A DNA stretch of 16,199 nt from positions 1 to 16,199 of the forward strand of contig DASTKT010000038.1 in assembly GCA_035715725.1 (NCBI GenBank), read 5' to 3'. The notes under the pieces are model-generated. The model ran no database searches. It worked only from the letters and a program-made list of their open reading frames with translations, and was not told where the DNA came from. This document shows, in pieces, positions 7,219 through 14,564 of this stretch. The translations under genes were made by a program, and so were the position numbers. The DNA is from JADGGV01 sp035715725. GTDB lineage: Bacteria > Gemmatimonadota > Gemmatimonadetes > Longimicrobiales > RSA9. Position 1 is the stretch's first letter. The number at the start of each line of letters is the position of its first letter.

Positions 7219-9666
7219 TCACGTCTGCGGCACCGCCGGCACGTCCACCGGGCTCAGCTCCGCGGAGGCCGACGTCGGCTGGTAGTTCGGCAGGTACGAG
7301 TAGTACCGGTACCCGCCGGTCCGCGGGACGCCGTTCAGCACCACGCCCAGCAGTCGCACCGGCAGCCGGTCCAGCGCGGAGAGCTTCGACAGCATCAGCT
7401 CCCGGTCCGAGACCCCGTTGCGCAGCACCAGCAGCATGTTCCCCGTCAGCATCCCCAGCACGAGGGGATCCACCGCCGCGCCCAGCGGCGGGCTGTCCAC
7501 CAGCACCACGCGGAAGCGGGACCGCAGATCCCACAGCAGCCTCGACATCGCGGGCCCTTCCAGCAGCTTCGGCGACTCCGGCTGCGCCGTCCCGCAGCTG
7601 ATGAAGCGGAGGCGCCGGTCCTCGCCTGCCGGCTGGATGATCTCGTCGATGCGGGCGCGTCCCATCAGGTAGTCGCTGAGCCCCGGCGTGCGCTCGGCCG
7701 ACAGCGCCCGGTGCAGCGCGCCCCGCCGCATGTCGGCGTCGATCAGCAGCGTCGGGTGGCCCAGCTCGGCGAACGACAGCGCGAGGTGCCGCGAGACGAA
7801 CGACTTGCCGTCCCCGCTCCCCGGGCTGGTGATCGTCGCGAGCATCGGCGGTGCGACGCCGAACGCGTGGATCAGGTTGATCCGCACGTTGCGGAACGCC
7901 TCGTCGCAGATCTGCTCGTCCTCGATCCGGCCGCGCCCCGCCCGGACGTTCGGCACGGCGCCCAGGATCGGCAGCCCCATCTCCAGCGTCACCTGGCTCG
8001 GGTCGCGCAGCCGCGGATCCGCCTGGTCCAGCACGATCGAAACGAGCACCGCCAGCGTGACGCTCGCCAGGAAGCCCGCCAGGATCACCAGCGAGCGCCG
8101 GTCCCCCGTCGGCCGGTACGGCGGCGTCGCCGGATCCTGCAGGTGCACGTCCGGGATGCTGCTCACCGCCGCGAGCCGCGCCTCCTCGTAGCGCTGCTGC
8201 AGGTTCTTGTAGAGGTTCTCGGCGATCTCCACCCGCCGCCGCAGCCGCGCCTGCTCCACCGCCCGCGGCGGAATGTCCCGCAGCGTCGCCGACGCCGAGC
8301 CGATCATCCCGTCCAGGCTGCTCTCCCGCGCGCCCAGCTCCTTGTCCAGCTCCCGCGCCAGCTTCACGATCACGCCGCGCAGCGTCTCCAGGTCCGACTC
8401 CTGCCGCCGCACCGCCGGGTGCGCATCCGTGAACTGCGACTGCAGCGTCCGCAGCTCCGCCCGCTTCAGCAGCTCCTCGTCCAGCGTCTTGACCAGCGCC
8501 GGCGAGCGCGCCACCGCCGGGCTGATCCGCAGCGCATCGATCGCCTCCGGCGAGGTCGCGCCCGGGCCGCGCAGCACCCGCTGCAGCGCGTCCCGGTCCC
8601 GGCGGATCTGCTCCCGGTCCATGCTCAGCGTGAAGAAGCTCGCGAACGCCGGGTCCTGCGTCGACGCGCCGCCCGCCGCGGTCGACGTCGTCCGCTCGCT
8701 CGGCAGCGTCACGGTATGCACCTCGAACTGCTCCAGCGCCGCTTCCTCCTTCTGGAGGCTGCGCGCCGCGAAGTCGAGCTGCTCCTTCAGGATCGCCGCG
8801 AGCTGGTCCAGCTTCGCCCGCTTCATCTCCGCCGCCACGGCCAGGTACTGCGCCGCCGTCGCGTTCAGCACCCGCGCGATCGACTGCGGGTCCGAGCCCT
8901 TCAGCTCCACGCGCAGGAACCGGCCGTCGCCCGACACCACCGGCTGGAGCGCGTCCGCGAGCCACACGGCCGCGTCGCGAACCGGCGTCAGCTCGAAGCG
9001 GTACGCGTGCCCCCGCTCCAGCGCCCCGTTCGCCGGCTGCCACCGCAGCCCGATCGTCCGGCCGATCGAGTCGCCGACCGCCCCCTCCTCCACCGTCCCC
9101 CCCGTCTGGCTCGCCAGCGTGTACCGGCGTCCGTCCCCGTCCACCTTCAGCTCGTACGCGCCCGGCTGGAAGCGGTCCTCCACGTCGAGGCCCGCGAACG
9201 CCGCCGCCGCGCCCGGCGTCTGCACCCGCAGGTACAGGCGCTCCGACTTCGCCACCAGGTCCAGCACCGAGTACGACCGCACCAGGTCGAGCCACCCCTC
9301 CGACTCCATCACGTCGGTGCTGCCGATCGGGCCGCCCGGCGCGCGATTCTCCCGCTTCGACGCCTCGATCCAGATCGTCACCTGCGCCGCGTACTGCGGC
9401 GTCAGCAGCCGCGTCGCCAGCATCCCGCCCACCGTCCCCAGCACGGCCGCCCCCAGCACCAGCCAGCGGTGCCGCAGCACCGCCGCCAGACACTGCCGCA
9501 GCGTCGGAATGGACGGCGGCCGGAACCCCGGCGGCGGCAGCTCCGGCCCGAGCGGCACCGCGTGCGCCGGGGAGGAAATCGGCGCCGGAACGAGCCGGTC
9601 CTCCGACGTCGGCGCATTCTGCACGGATGAATCGGTGGGCGGTATCCGCCCGGATGGTCTCGCCAC
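7219..9666 (-). CDS. Fused Wzz chain-length determinant / BY-kinase (Wzc-like, 815 aa)
   Basis: This inner-membrane regulator of EPS polymerisation and export autophosphorylates on a C-terminal tyrosine cluster. Residue numbers use GTG at 9666, which follows an AGGGGGAG tract; the frame stays open upstream to 9843 but that stretch is low-complexity. Order: proline-rich N-terminus; first membrane helix about 66-88 (Wzz domain); long periplasmic coiled-coil-rich region; second helix about 525-546 followed by the Wzz-type P-R-L-R-D; kinase domain with E-A-F-R-N-V-R-I-N-L, Walker A S-P-G-S-G-D-G-K-S (614-622), Walker A' L-L-I-D-A-D-M-R (640-647) and Walker B V-V-L-V-D-S-P-P (720-727). The tail has five tyrosines in ten residues (786, 788, 789, 791, 795). 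In many proteobacterial PEP-CTERM loci the chain-length and kinase parts are separate genes; here they are fused. The matching Wza and phosphatase genes are not in the window. Confidence 0.94.
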   Translation of the reverse strand: MARPSGRIPPTDSSVQNAPTSEDRLVPAPISSPAHAVPLGPELPPPGFRPPSIPTLRQCLAAVLRHRWLVLGAAVLGTVGGMLATRLLTPQYAAQVTIWIEASKRENRAPGGPIGSTDVMESEGWLDLVRSYSVLDLVAKSERLYLRVQTPGAAAAFAGLDVEDRFQPGAYELKVDGDGRRYTLASQTGGTVEEGAVGDSIGRTIGLRWQPANGALERGHAYRFELTPVRDAAVWLADALQPVVSGDGRFLRVELKGSDPQSIARVLNATAAQYLAVAAEMKRAKLDQLAAILKEQLDFAARSLQKEEAALEQFEVHTVTLPSERTTSTAAGGASTQDPAFASFFTLSMDREQIRRDRDALQRVLRGPGATSPEAIDALRISPAVARSPALVKTLDEELLKRAELRTLQSQFTDAHPAVRRQESDLETLRGVIVKLARELDKELGARESSLDGMIGSASATLRDIPPRAVEQARLRRRVEIAENLYKNLQQRYEEARLAAVSSIPDVHLQDPATPPYRPTGDRRSLVILAGFLASVTLAVLVSIVLDQADPRLRDPSQVTLEMGLPILGAVPNVRAGRGRIEDEQICDEAFRNVRINLIHAFGVAPPMLATITSPGSGDGKSFVSRHLALSFAELGHPTLLIDADMRRGALHRALSAERTPGLSDYLMGRARIDEIIQPAGEDRRLRFISCGTAQPESPKLLEGPAMSRLLWDLRSRFRVVLVDSPPLGAAVDPLVLGMLTGNMLLVLRNGVSDRELMLSKLSALDRLPVRLLGVVLNGVPRTGGYRYYSYLPNYQPTSASAELSPVDVPAVPQT

Positions 9667-9826
9667 GCTCCCCCTATCCCCGGCGCCCGGCCACCGGCCC
9701 GGACCGCGTTCGCACACGGCCCGGCCCCGCGCCCGGACTCCTCGGCGTCCGGTCGAAAGACGATGCGACGACTCGTTTTGGGAGAAGAACCGGGCTCCCG
9801 CTCCGGGGCCCGGCGCCCCCTCGGCG

Positions 9827-9842
9827 CGCAAGAGCCCGGCCA
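9827..9842 (-). promoter_or_regulatory. Sigma-54-like -24/-12 promoter for the Wzz/BY-kinase gene
   Basis: The minus-strand 16-mer TGGCCGGGCTCTTGCG has TGGC and TTGC in exact -24/-12 register. This is the best -12 box in the window. Transcription would start near 9816, 150 bases before the GTG start. It lies downstream of the Fis-type gene, so that gene and the kinase gene need not share a transcript. It overlaps the hairpin at 9835-9855. Confidence 0.4.
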
Positions 9843-9855
9843 TCGGTGGGCCGGG
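9835..9855 (-). terminator. Weak hairpin after the Fis-type regulator gene
   Basis: CCCGGCC (9835-9841) pairs perfectly with GGCCGGG (9849-9855) across a 7-base loop, 35 bases past the regulator's stop. Only CTCTTG follows on the minus strand, so it is a poor intrinsic terminator. It may instead be incidental, since it overlaps the sigma-54-like site. Confidence 0.25.
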
Positions 9856-9890
9856 AGTTGGACGGAACTACCATCGCGCCGGAGCCGGGC

Positions 9891-10376
9891 TCAGCCGGTC
9901 CGCGCCGGGACCTCCCGCTCGCTCAGCGGCCCCGGCGCACCCGACTCCCCGCCGCGCCCCTCCCGCCGGCCATCCCCCGCCGCCGGCGGCGGCCGCCGCC
10001 GCCCCGATCGCCGGTCCGGACGCCGGATGCTGTACTTCCGGAGCAGCCGCGCCAGCGTGTGCCGCTCCACCCCCGCGATCCCCGCCGCCCGGCTGACGTT
10101 GTAGCCCGTGCTCTCGATCAGCTCCGCCAGATACTCGTACTGCACGCCCGACAGCGACTTCTGACCCAGCGGCTCCAGCCGCGGCTGCGGCATCTGCAGC
10201 CGCTGCGCCAGGTCCCGCTCGATGATCGCCTCCGTCAGCCACTCGATCGGCGTGACCGCCGTCCCGCGGTCCCGGGCCAGGTCCGCGGCCCCCTGCCGCA
10301 CGATCCTCCAGAACACCTCGTCCAGAGAGACCGTCACGGTCGTCATCGGAACGGACTGACGCGGTTTGTTCTTCAT
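9891..10376 (-). CDS. Stand-alone Fis-type helix-turn-helix DNA-binding protein (161 aa)
   Basis: ATG at 10376 is preceded by a clean GGAGGA, so the start is well supported. Residues 1-75 are a small unassigned domain (V-S-L-D-E-V-F-W-R-I-V-R-Q-G-A, then E-W-L-T-E-A-I-I-E-R-D-L-A). Residues 78-117 match the Fis-family HTH (HTH_8): Y-L-A-E-L-I-E-S-T-G-Y-N-V-S-R-A-A, a turn, then R-H-T-L-A-R-L-L-R-K-Y. This is the C-terminal DNA-binding module normally attached to AAA+ sigma-54 activators such as the PEP-CTERM regulator PrsR. Here no receiver or AAA+ domain is present, so it cannot open sigma-54 promoters by itself. The tail (118-161) is basic and disordered-looking. It is divergent from the deacetylase operon and upstream of the kinase gene, and probably acts as a local regulator. 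Confidence 0.8.
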   Translation of the reverse strand: MKNKPRQSVPMTTVTVSLDEVFWRIVRQGAADLARDRGTAVTPIEWLTEAIIERDLAQRLQMPQPRLEPLGQKSLSGVQYEYLAELIESTGYNVSRAAGIAGVERHTLARLLRKYSIRRPDRRSGRRRPPPAAGDGRREGRGGESGAPGPLSEREVPARTG

Positions 10377-10743
10377 GAGTCCTCCGGTGCGGTTGCCGGA
10401 CATCCGAATGAGCCCGGGGTGCCCGCTCGCGCGCCATGCGCCGAGCCGCCATGGCCTCCAGGCACGCGCCCGGACCACGGGGTTCGTCGCCATCCCGCCG
10501 CGAGCCGGTCCGTTGCCGGAGCCGGTGCAGCTCGCTCGAGGCGATTGAGCGGGTGGCACCATGCGGGTGGAACCTGCACCGACCACAGCGCGAGGTTCTG
10601 ATGAGGCGGACTGGAAAGACGCTCGCCCCCGGTTCGGCTCGCGGCGCCGGCCTCGGGGGCGTGTTGTGGACCCGGCGAACGAGAATGCCGGGCAAACGAA
10701 AATGACGACCCACCGCCAACCTCAGCGGGCCTTGTCCTGTTGT

Positions 10744-10757
10744 ATTCACGGGTGAAT
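10744..10757. promoter_or_regulatory. Palindromic operator candidate ATTCACGGGTGAAT
   Basis: Perfect 6-base arms (ATTCAC / GTGAAT) surround GG. This is unusual in 75% G+C DNA because the arms are A+T-rich. A related half-site, ATTCGCGGGTG, occurs at 11113-11123, close to the operon start. It lies in the divergent region between a DNA-binding protein gene and an EPS operon, so a regulator site is plausible. Confidence 0.35.
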
Positions 10758-11002
10758 GGGGACTCCGAGAGCGCCCCGGCGACGGAGCAAGTCCCGGACC
10801 ACCCCTCCCGCGCTCCGCCGGCCCCGCGCGCCCTGCGCCCGCGCCGCGCCGCGCCCCGCCGGACCCACCCGCACCCGCCTCGTTTTCGCGGCCCAACTAC
10901 AAGCGTTTCGGCCACCCGCCCCGCGACCCGCCACGCTGGCCGGCGCCCCGCCGCGCCGCCCCGGCGCCGGGCGAATTCGCTCCAATCGATCCGACGCCCG
11001 AT

Positions 11003-11018
11003 GTTGCGATGCAGCAAC
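11003..11018. promoter_or_regulatory. Dyad GTTGC-N6-GCAAC, possible upstream activator site
   Basis: A 5-base dyad around GATGCA lies 109-124 bases upstream of the sigma-54-like element at 11127. That is within the usual distance for an enhancer bound by a sigma-54 activator. A perfect palindrome, GCGAATTCGC (10971-10980), lies just before it. Confidence 0.3.
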
Positions 11019-11126
11019 GAATGCGGTCGGCACGCGCCGACGCCTCCCGCCGGCCACCGCCGACCCCCCGCGAGCGGGCGGGCGGCGGCCCCACCCTGGT
11101 GAAGGAACGTCCATTCGCGGGTGGTA

Positions 11127-11142
11127 TGGAAATTCCCCTGCG
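11127..11142 (+). promoter_or_regulatory. Sigma-54-like -24/-12 element for the deacetylase-FemAB-aminotransferase operon
   Basis: The 16-mer TGGAAATTCCCCTGCG has GG and GC 12 apart and a TGC -12 box, but the C after GG is missing. Its right half resembles the acpS site. Predicted start of transcription is about 11153, giving a 35-base leader to the ATG at 11188. Confidence 0.3.
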
Positions 11143-11187
11143 ACCGGTGTCCGCCGCACCCGATCGCATCCCCGCTCACGGCCCCCA

Positions 11188-12147
11188 ATGCAACCCCCAG
11201 GCATCAGCGTGATCGACCCGGCGCGGCTGCGGCCGGTCCCGGCGGGGGTGATGCCGGAGCCCGCGCCGCTGGCACCGGCCGCCGTGCCGCACATCTTCAC
11301 GGTCGACGTCGAGGAGTACTTCCAGGTCTCGGCGTTCGACGACGTCGTCTCGCGCGACGACTGGACGACGCGGGAGAGCCGCGTCGAGCAGAGTGTGGAC
11401 CTGCTCCTCGAGCTGCTCGCGCGCCACTCCGCGGCCGCCACCTTCTTCACGCTCGGCTGGGTCGCCGCCCGCCACCCGGCGCTCGTCCGGCGCATCGCCG
11501 CGGCCGGGCACGAGGTCGCGTCCCACGGCTGGGAGCACCGGCGCGTCACCTCGCTCGGCCCGAAGGAGTTCCGCCAGGACGTCCGGCGCACCCGCGCGCT
11601 GCTCGAGCACCTGGCCGGCATGCCGGTCGTCGGCTACCGCGCCCCCTCCTTCTCCATCCTCCCGGGCTGGGAGTGGGCGTTCGACATCCTCCTCGAGGAA
11701 GGCTACCTCTACGACTCCAGCCTCTTCCCGATCCGTCGGCCGGGCTACGGCTATCCCGAGGCGCAGGCCGCGATTCACCGCGTCGAGCGCACCGGCGGGA
11801 TGCTCCGCGAGCTCCCCATGACCACCACCGTCTGGGCCGGGCTCCGCATCCCCGCCAGCGGCGGCGCCTACTTCCGCCACTTCCCCTACGCGCTGACGCG
11901 GCGCGCCTTCCGCGAGCACCGCGACCACGGCCGCTCCGCCGTCTTCTACGTGCATCCGTGGGAGCTCGACGCGCTCCAGCCGCGCCTCCCCGTCTCCCTG
12001 CTCACCCGGCTCCGCCACTACCGCGGGATCTCTCGCGTGCTCCCGCGCCTCGAGCAGTTGCTCTCCGAGTTCCGCTTCAGCTCGGTGATCCGCTGCATCC
12101 CGCTCGGCTGGCGCGGTCCCACGCGCACCCCCGCCCGGGCCGGGTGA
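11188..12147 (+). CDS. Polysaccharide deacetylase, PEP-CTERM/XrtA-locus type (319 aa)
   Basis: The core begins with F-T-V-D-V-E-E-Y-F-Q-V (37-47; catalytic Asp40), the diagnostic opening of the deacetylases found in exosortase EPS loci, which carry a DUF3473-like C-terminus. Then come S-H-G-W-E-H (112-117, zinc-binding His113/His117), R-A-P-S-F-S (151-156), Y-D-S-S-L-F-P (175-181) and Y-V-H-P-W-E-L (254-260). It should remove N-acetyl groups from the EPS or its precursor. No signal peptide or membrane helix is seen. The start is uncertain: ATG 11188 has no clear ribosome site; GTG 11209 follows CCAGG; ATG 11251, 17 codons before Asp40, follows GGCGGGGG. Family members often start just before the TVDVE motif, so a shorter protein is possible. 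Its stop overlaps the FemAB start by one base. Confidence 0.93.
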   Translation: MQPPGISVIDPARLRPVPAGVMPEPAPLAPAAVPHIFTVDVEEYFQVSAFDDVVSRDDWTTRESRVEQSVDLLLELLARHSAAATFFTLGWVAARHPALVRRIAAAGHEVASHGWEHRRVTSLGPKEFRQDVRRTRALLEHLAGMPVVGYRAPSFSILPGWEWAFDILLEEGYLYDSSLFPIRRPGYGYPEAQAAIHRVERTGGMLRELPMTTTVWAGLRIPASGGAYFRHFPYALTRRAFREHRDHGRSAVFYVHPWELDALQPRLPVSLLTRLRHYRGISRVLPRLEQLLSEFRFSSVIRCIPLGWRGPTRTPARAG

Positions 12148-13169
12148 TGCGCGTCGCCCCCTTCGCCGGCACGCCCACCGACTGGGACGCCTTCGCCGGC
12201 GCCCACCCCGGCTGGACGCCCTGCCACCGCTTCGGCTGGAAGCGCGTCATCGAGGACGTCTTCGGCCACGAGACGCGCTTCCTCGCCGCGCACGACGACG
12301 CCGGCGCGCTCCGCGGCATCCTCCCGCTCGTCCGCGTGCGCTCCCTCGTCTTCGGCCATTTCCTCGTCTCCATGCCCTTCCTGAACGACGGCGGCCCGCT
12401 CGGCAGCGACGCCGCCGTCGCCGCGCTCGCCGAGCACGCCGCCGCCCTCGCCGACCGGACCGGCGTCGGCCTCCTCGAGCTCCGCTCGCGCCGCCCGCTC
12501 CCGGTCCCGCTCCCCGTCTCGCACCGTAAGGTCACCGTCCTCCTCGACCTCGCCGGAGGCGACCCGGAGGCGCTCTGGGCCCGGCTCCCCTCCAAGCTCC
12601 GCAGCCAGGTCCGCCGCCCCATGAAGGACGGCATCACCGTCCGCTTCGGGGCCGACGAGCTCGAGCCGTTCTATGCCGTCTTCGCCCACCACATGCGCGA
12701 CCTCGGCACCCCCGCGCTCCCCCGCCGCTTCTTCGAGGCGCTGCGCTCCGCCTTCGGCGACGACGTCTGGTTCGGCTGCGCCTACGCCGGCGACCGCGCC
12801 GTCGCCGCCGGCTGCGCCCTCGCCATCCCCGACGAGGTCGAGATGACCTGGGCCTCCGCGCTCCGCCGCTTCAAGGCGACGTCCGCGAACATGCTCCTCT
12901 ACTGGGCCTTCATCGACCGCGCCGCCCGCTCCGGCCATGCCCGCTTCAACTTCGGCCGCTGCACGCCCGGCTCCGGAACCCACCGCTTCAAGCTCCAGTG
13001 GAGCGCCGACGAGCGGCCGCTCTGGTGGTACCAGCACGCGCGCCGCGGCCGCCACGCCACCCCCGCGCCCACCGATCCCGCCTTCGCCTGGGGACCGCGC
13101 CTCTGGCGACGTCTCCCGCTCCCGCTCGCCACCGTCCTCGGGCCCCGGATCGTCCGAAGCATCCCATGA
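12147..13169 (+). CDS. FemAB-like protein, PEP-CTERM system-associated (340 aa)
   Basis: ATG at 12147 shares one base with the upstream TGA, and the stop overlaps the next ATG by 4, so the gene is translationally coupled on both sides. The pattern is that of FemAB-related GNAT-fold proteins of exosortase/EPS loci: W-x(6)-P-x-C-H-R-F-G-W-K-R-V-I-E near residues 23-36, P-F-L-N-D-G-G-P (77-84), L-P-S-K-L-R-S-Q-V-R-R (147-157), and F-N-F-G-R-C-T-P-G-S-G-T-H-R-F-K-x-Q-W near 267-285. FemAB enzymes add amino acids from aminoacyl-tRNA to peptidoglycan peptides. The EPS-locus branch has no proven substrate; it is presumed to acylate an amino sugar. It follows a deacetylase and precedes an aminotransferase, which fits modification of an amino group. 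Confidence 0.9.
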   Translation: MRVAPFAGTPTDWDAFAGAHPGWTPCHRFGWKRVIEDVFGHETRFLAAHDDAGALRGILPLVRVRSLVFGHFLVSMPFLNDGGPLGSDAAVAALAEHAAALADRTGVGLLELRSRRPLPVPLPVSHRKVTVLLDLAGGDPEALWARLPSKLRSQVRRPMKDGITVRFGADELEPFYAVFAHHMRDLGTPALPRRFFEALRSAFGDDVWFGCAYAGDRAVAAGCALAIPDEVEMTWASALRRFKATSANMLLYWAFIDRAARSGHARFNFGRCTPGSGTHRFKLQWSADERPLWWYQHARRGRHATPAPTDPAFAWGPRLWRRLPLPLATVLGPRIVRSIP

Positions 13170-14374
13170 TCCTGCGCCACCAGCTCCCGGCCTACTCGCC
13201 CCTCGCCGGCCGGACGCTCCTGGCCGGCCTGCGCGCCGCCGCCCGCGGCCCCGGCCCCACCGGCGGCGCCGCCCTGCGCCCGACCCCCGAGGATGAGGCC
13301 GCCCGCCTGCTCCGCCAGCACTTCGGCTGCCGCGACGTGCTCCTCACCGACTCCGGCACCTCCGCCCTCGCGCTCGCCCTGCGCACGCTCGCGCGCGGCC
13401 GCCCCGCCGCGCTCCCCGCCTACGGCTGCTTCGACATCGCCACCGCGGCCGCCGGCGCCGGCGTCGACGTGCTCCTCTACGACGTCGCGCCCGACACCCT
13501 CGGGCCCGACCTCGACTCGCTGCGGCGCGTCCTCCGCGACGGCGCTGGCGCCGTCGTCGTCGCCCACCTCTTCGGCATCCCCGTGGACGTGCGCCAGCTC
13601 CGCGCGCTCGCCGCCGACGCGGGCGCGACCGTCATCGAGGACGCGGCTCAGGCCTCGGGTGTGGAGGTCGCCGGAGGGCCGGCCGGGGCGGCCGGCGCGG
13701 TGGGCGTGCTCAGCTTCGGGCGGGGGAAGGGGGTCGCCGCCGGGCGCGGCGGCGCGCTGCTCGCCAACACCGCCGACGGGGCCGGCGCCGTCGAGGAGGC
13801 CAGGACGTGGCTGGGAGCCGGAGGCGCCGGCGCCGCGCACGTCGCCGCCGCCGCCGCGCAATGGCTCCTGGCCCGCCCCGTCGTCTACGGCATCCCGGCA
13901 TCGCTGCCGTTCCTCGGGCTCGGGCAGACCGTGCTCCGGCCGGTCGCGCCGCCGCTCGCCATGTCCCGCGCCGCCGCGGCCATGCTGCCGCTCTCCTGGT
14001 CGCTCGCGGCGGACGAGGCCCGCATCCGGCGCCGCAACGCCGAGCGCCTGCGCCGCCGGCTCGCCCCCGGCGCCACGCTGCGCATCCCGCGGATCGCCCC
14101 GACCACGCGGCCCGGCTACCTCCGCCTCCCGGTCGTCCCCGGGCCTCGCGGTTCCACCGGGCGCGGGGCGCCGGCGCCGCGCCTCGGTATCCTGCGCGGC
14201 TACCCGCTCCCCCTCGGCGAGCTGCCGATCCTCGCCCGCGCCTGGCGCAACCGCGAGGCCGCGCTCCCCGGCGCGCGCCTGCTCGCCGAGCGCCTCCTCA
14301 CGCTCCCCACGCACAGCCGGCTCGCGGAGCCGGACCTGCGCGCGCTCGAGGCCTGGATCGACGCGGCGGGGTGA
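13166..14374 (+). CDS. DegT/DnrJ/EryC1/StrS-family PLP-dependent aminotransferase (402 aa)
   Basis: It catalyses transfer of an amino group to a keto-sugar nucleotide, typically from glutamate, with pyridoxal phosphate. Visible motifs: T-D-S-G-T-S-A-L (61-68, cofactor phosphate site); H-L-F-G-I-P-V-D (134-141); V-I-E-D-A-A-Q-A (156-163, Asp159 contacting the pyridine nitrogen); and S-F-G-R-G-K-G-V-A-A-G-R-G-G (183-196) with Lys188 as the Schiff-base lysine. Length and motif order are normal. ATG at 13166 overlaps the FemAB stop (ATGA). The C-terminal half is unusually alanine/arginine-rich and departs from the family, so the sugar specificity cannot be read. Last gene of the operon. Confidence 0.88.
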   Translation: MILRHQLPAYSPLAGRTLLAGLRAAARGPGPTGGAALRPTPEDEAARLLRQHFGCRDVLLTDSGTSALALALRTLARGRPAALPAYGCFDIATAAAGAGVDVLLYDVAPDTLGPDLDSLRRVLRDGAGAVVVAHLFGIPVDVRQLRALAADAGATVIEDAAQASGVEVAGGPAGAAGAVGVLSFGRGKGVAAGRGGALLANTADGAGAVEEARTWLGAGGAGAAHVAAAAAQWLLARPVVYGIPASLPFLGLGQTVLRPVAPPLAMSRAAAAMLPLSWSLAADEARIRRRNAERLRRRLAPGATLRIPRIAPTTRPGYLRLPVVPGPRGSTGRGAPAPRLGILRGYPLPLGELPILARAWRNREAALPGARLLAERLLTLPTHSRLAEPDLRALEAWIDAAG

Positions 14375-14435
14375 GGCCGACGGGACGCAGCTCCGGCCGG
14401 CGCGCTGGCCCGTCAGCCTTCCCGTCCCGACGGCC
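14375..14435 (+). terminator. Large inverted repeat directly after the aminotransferase stop
   Basis: GGCCGACGGGACG (14375-14387) and CGTCCCGACGGCC (14423-14435) pair at 12 of 13 positions across a 35-base loop. The structure starts at the first base after the stop codon. There is no T-run, so it may be a factor-dependent terminator or a 3'-end stabilising hairpin. Confidence 0.35.
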
Positions 14436-14437
14436 CC

Positions 14438-14474
14438 GATCTCGAGCGCGATCTCGAGCGCGATCTCGATCTCG
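14438..14474. repeat. Tandem 12-base repeat GATCTCGAGCGC, about 2.5-3 copies
   Basis: Exact units lie at 14438-14449 and 14450-14461, followed by a diverged GATCTCGATCTCG at 14462-14474. It is non-coding. Such a short array may vary in copy number between strains. Confidence 0.85.
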
Positions 14475-14564
14475 TGTGTTGCCGTTCCGAGCCCGAGCCC
14501 AGCGCCACGGGCGCGGAGCCCGAGCCCGTCCGTGATCGGCGTTCGCGGGCGGCCGCACGTCCGT

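Larger units (their letters stand above)
10377..11187. other. 811-base intergenic region upstream of the deacetylase-FemAB-aminotransferase operon
   Basis: I find no credible gene here; the open frames are low-complexity and lack good starts. The region holds several A+T-richer islands and short palindromes (10744-10757, 10971-10980, 11003-11018). It also has an imperfect direct repeat, CGTTTTCGCGGCC (10881-10893) and CGTTTCGGCC (10904-10913), whose starts are 23 bases apart, about two helical turns. A sigma-54-like element sits at its right end. An unannotated small RNA cannot be excluded. Confidence 0.5.

Noticed and set aside
7180..7225. Bidirectional terminator between VanZ and the BY-kinase gene
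   Set aside because: Only 11 bases separate the stops and I found no stable stem with a T-run on either strand.
5450..9630. Very long open frames antisense or out of frame to the VanZ and BY-kinase genes (over 1000 codons)
   Set aside because: They are arginine/proline/glycine-rich, lack domains, and overlap genes with clear motifs. Long antisense frames are expected when third positions are nearly all G or C.
9667..9843. Longer N-terminus for the BY-kinase starting at ATG 9843
   Set aside because: The extra 59 residues are low-complexity and would include the best sigma-54-like promoter; the GTG at 9666 follows a purine-rich tract.
10381..10600. Sigma-54-like promoter for the Fis-type gene
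   Set aside because: No minus-strand 16-mer has GG and GC 12 apart together with a T-G-C -12 box; the nearest candidates are one base out of register.
10560..10710. Possible riboswitch or structured leader (GGCAAAC and GAAAGAC words)
   Set aside because: I could not build a conserved riboswitch core. It lies over 450 bases before the next plus-strand start, with no suitable gene on that strand closer.
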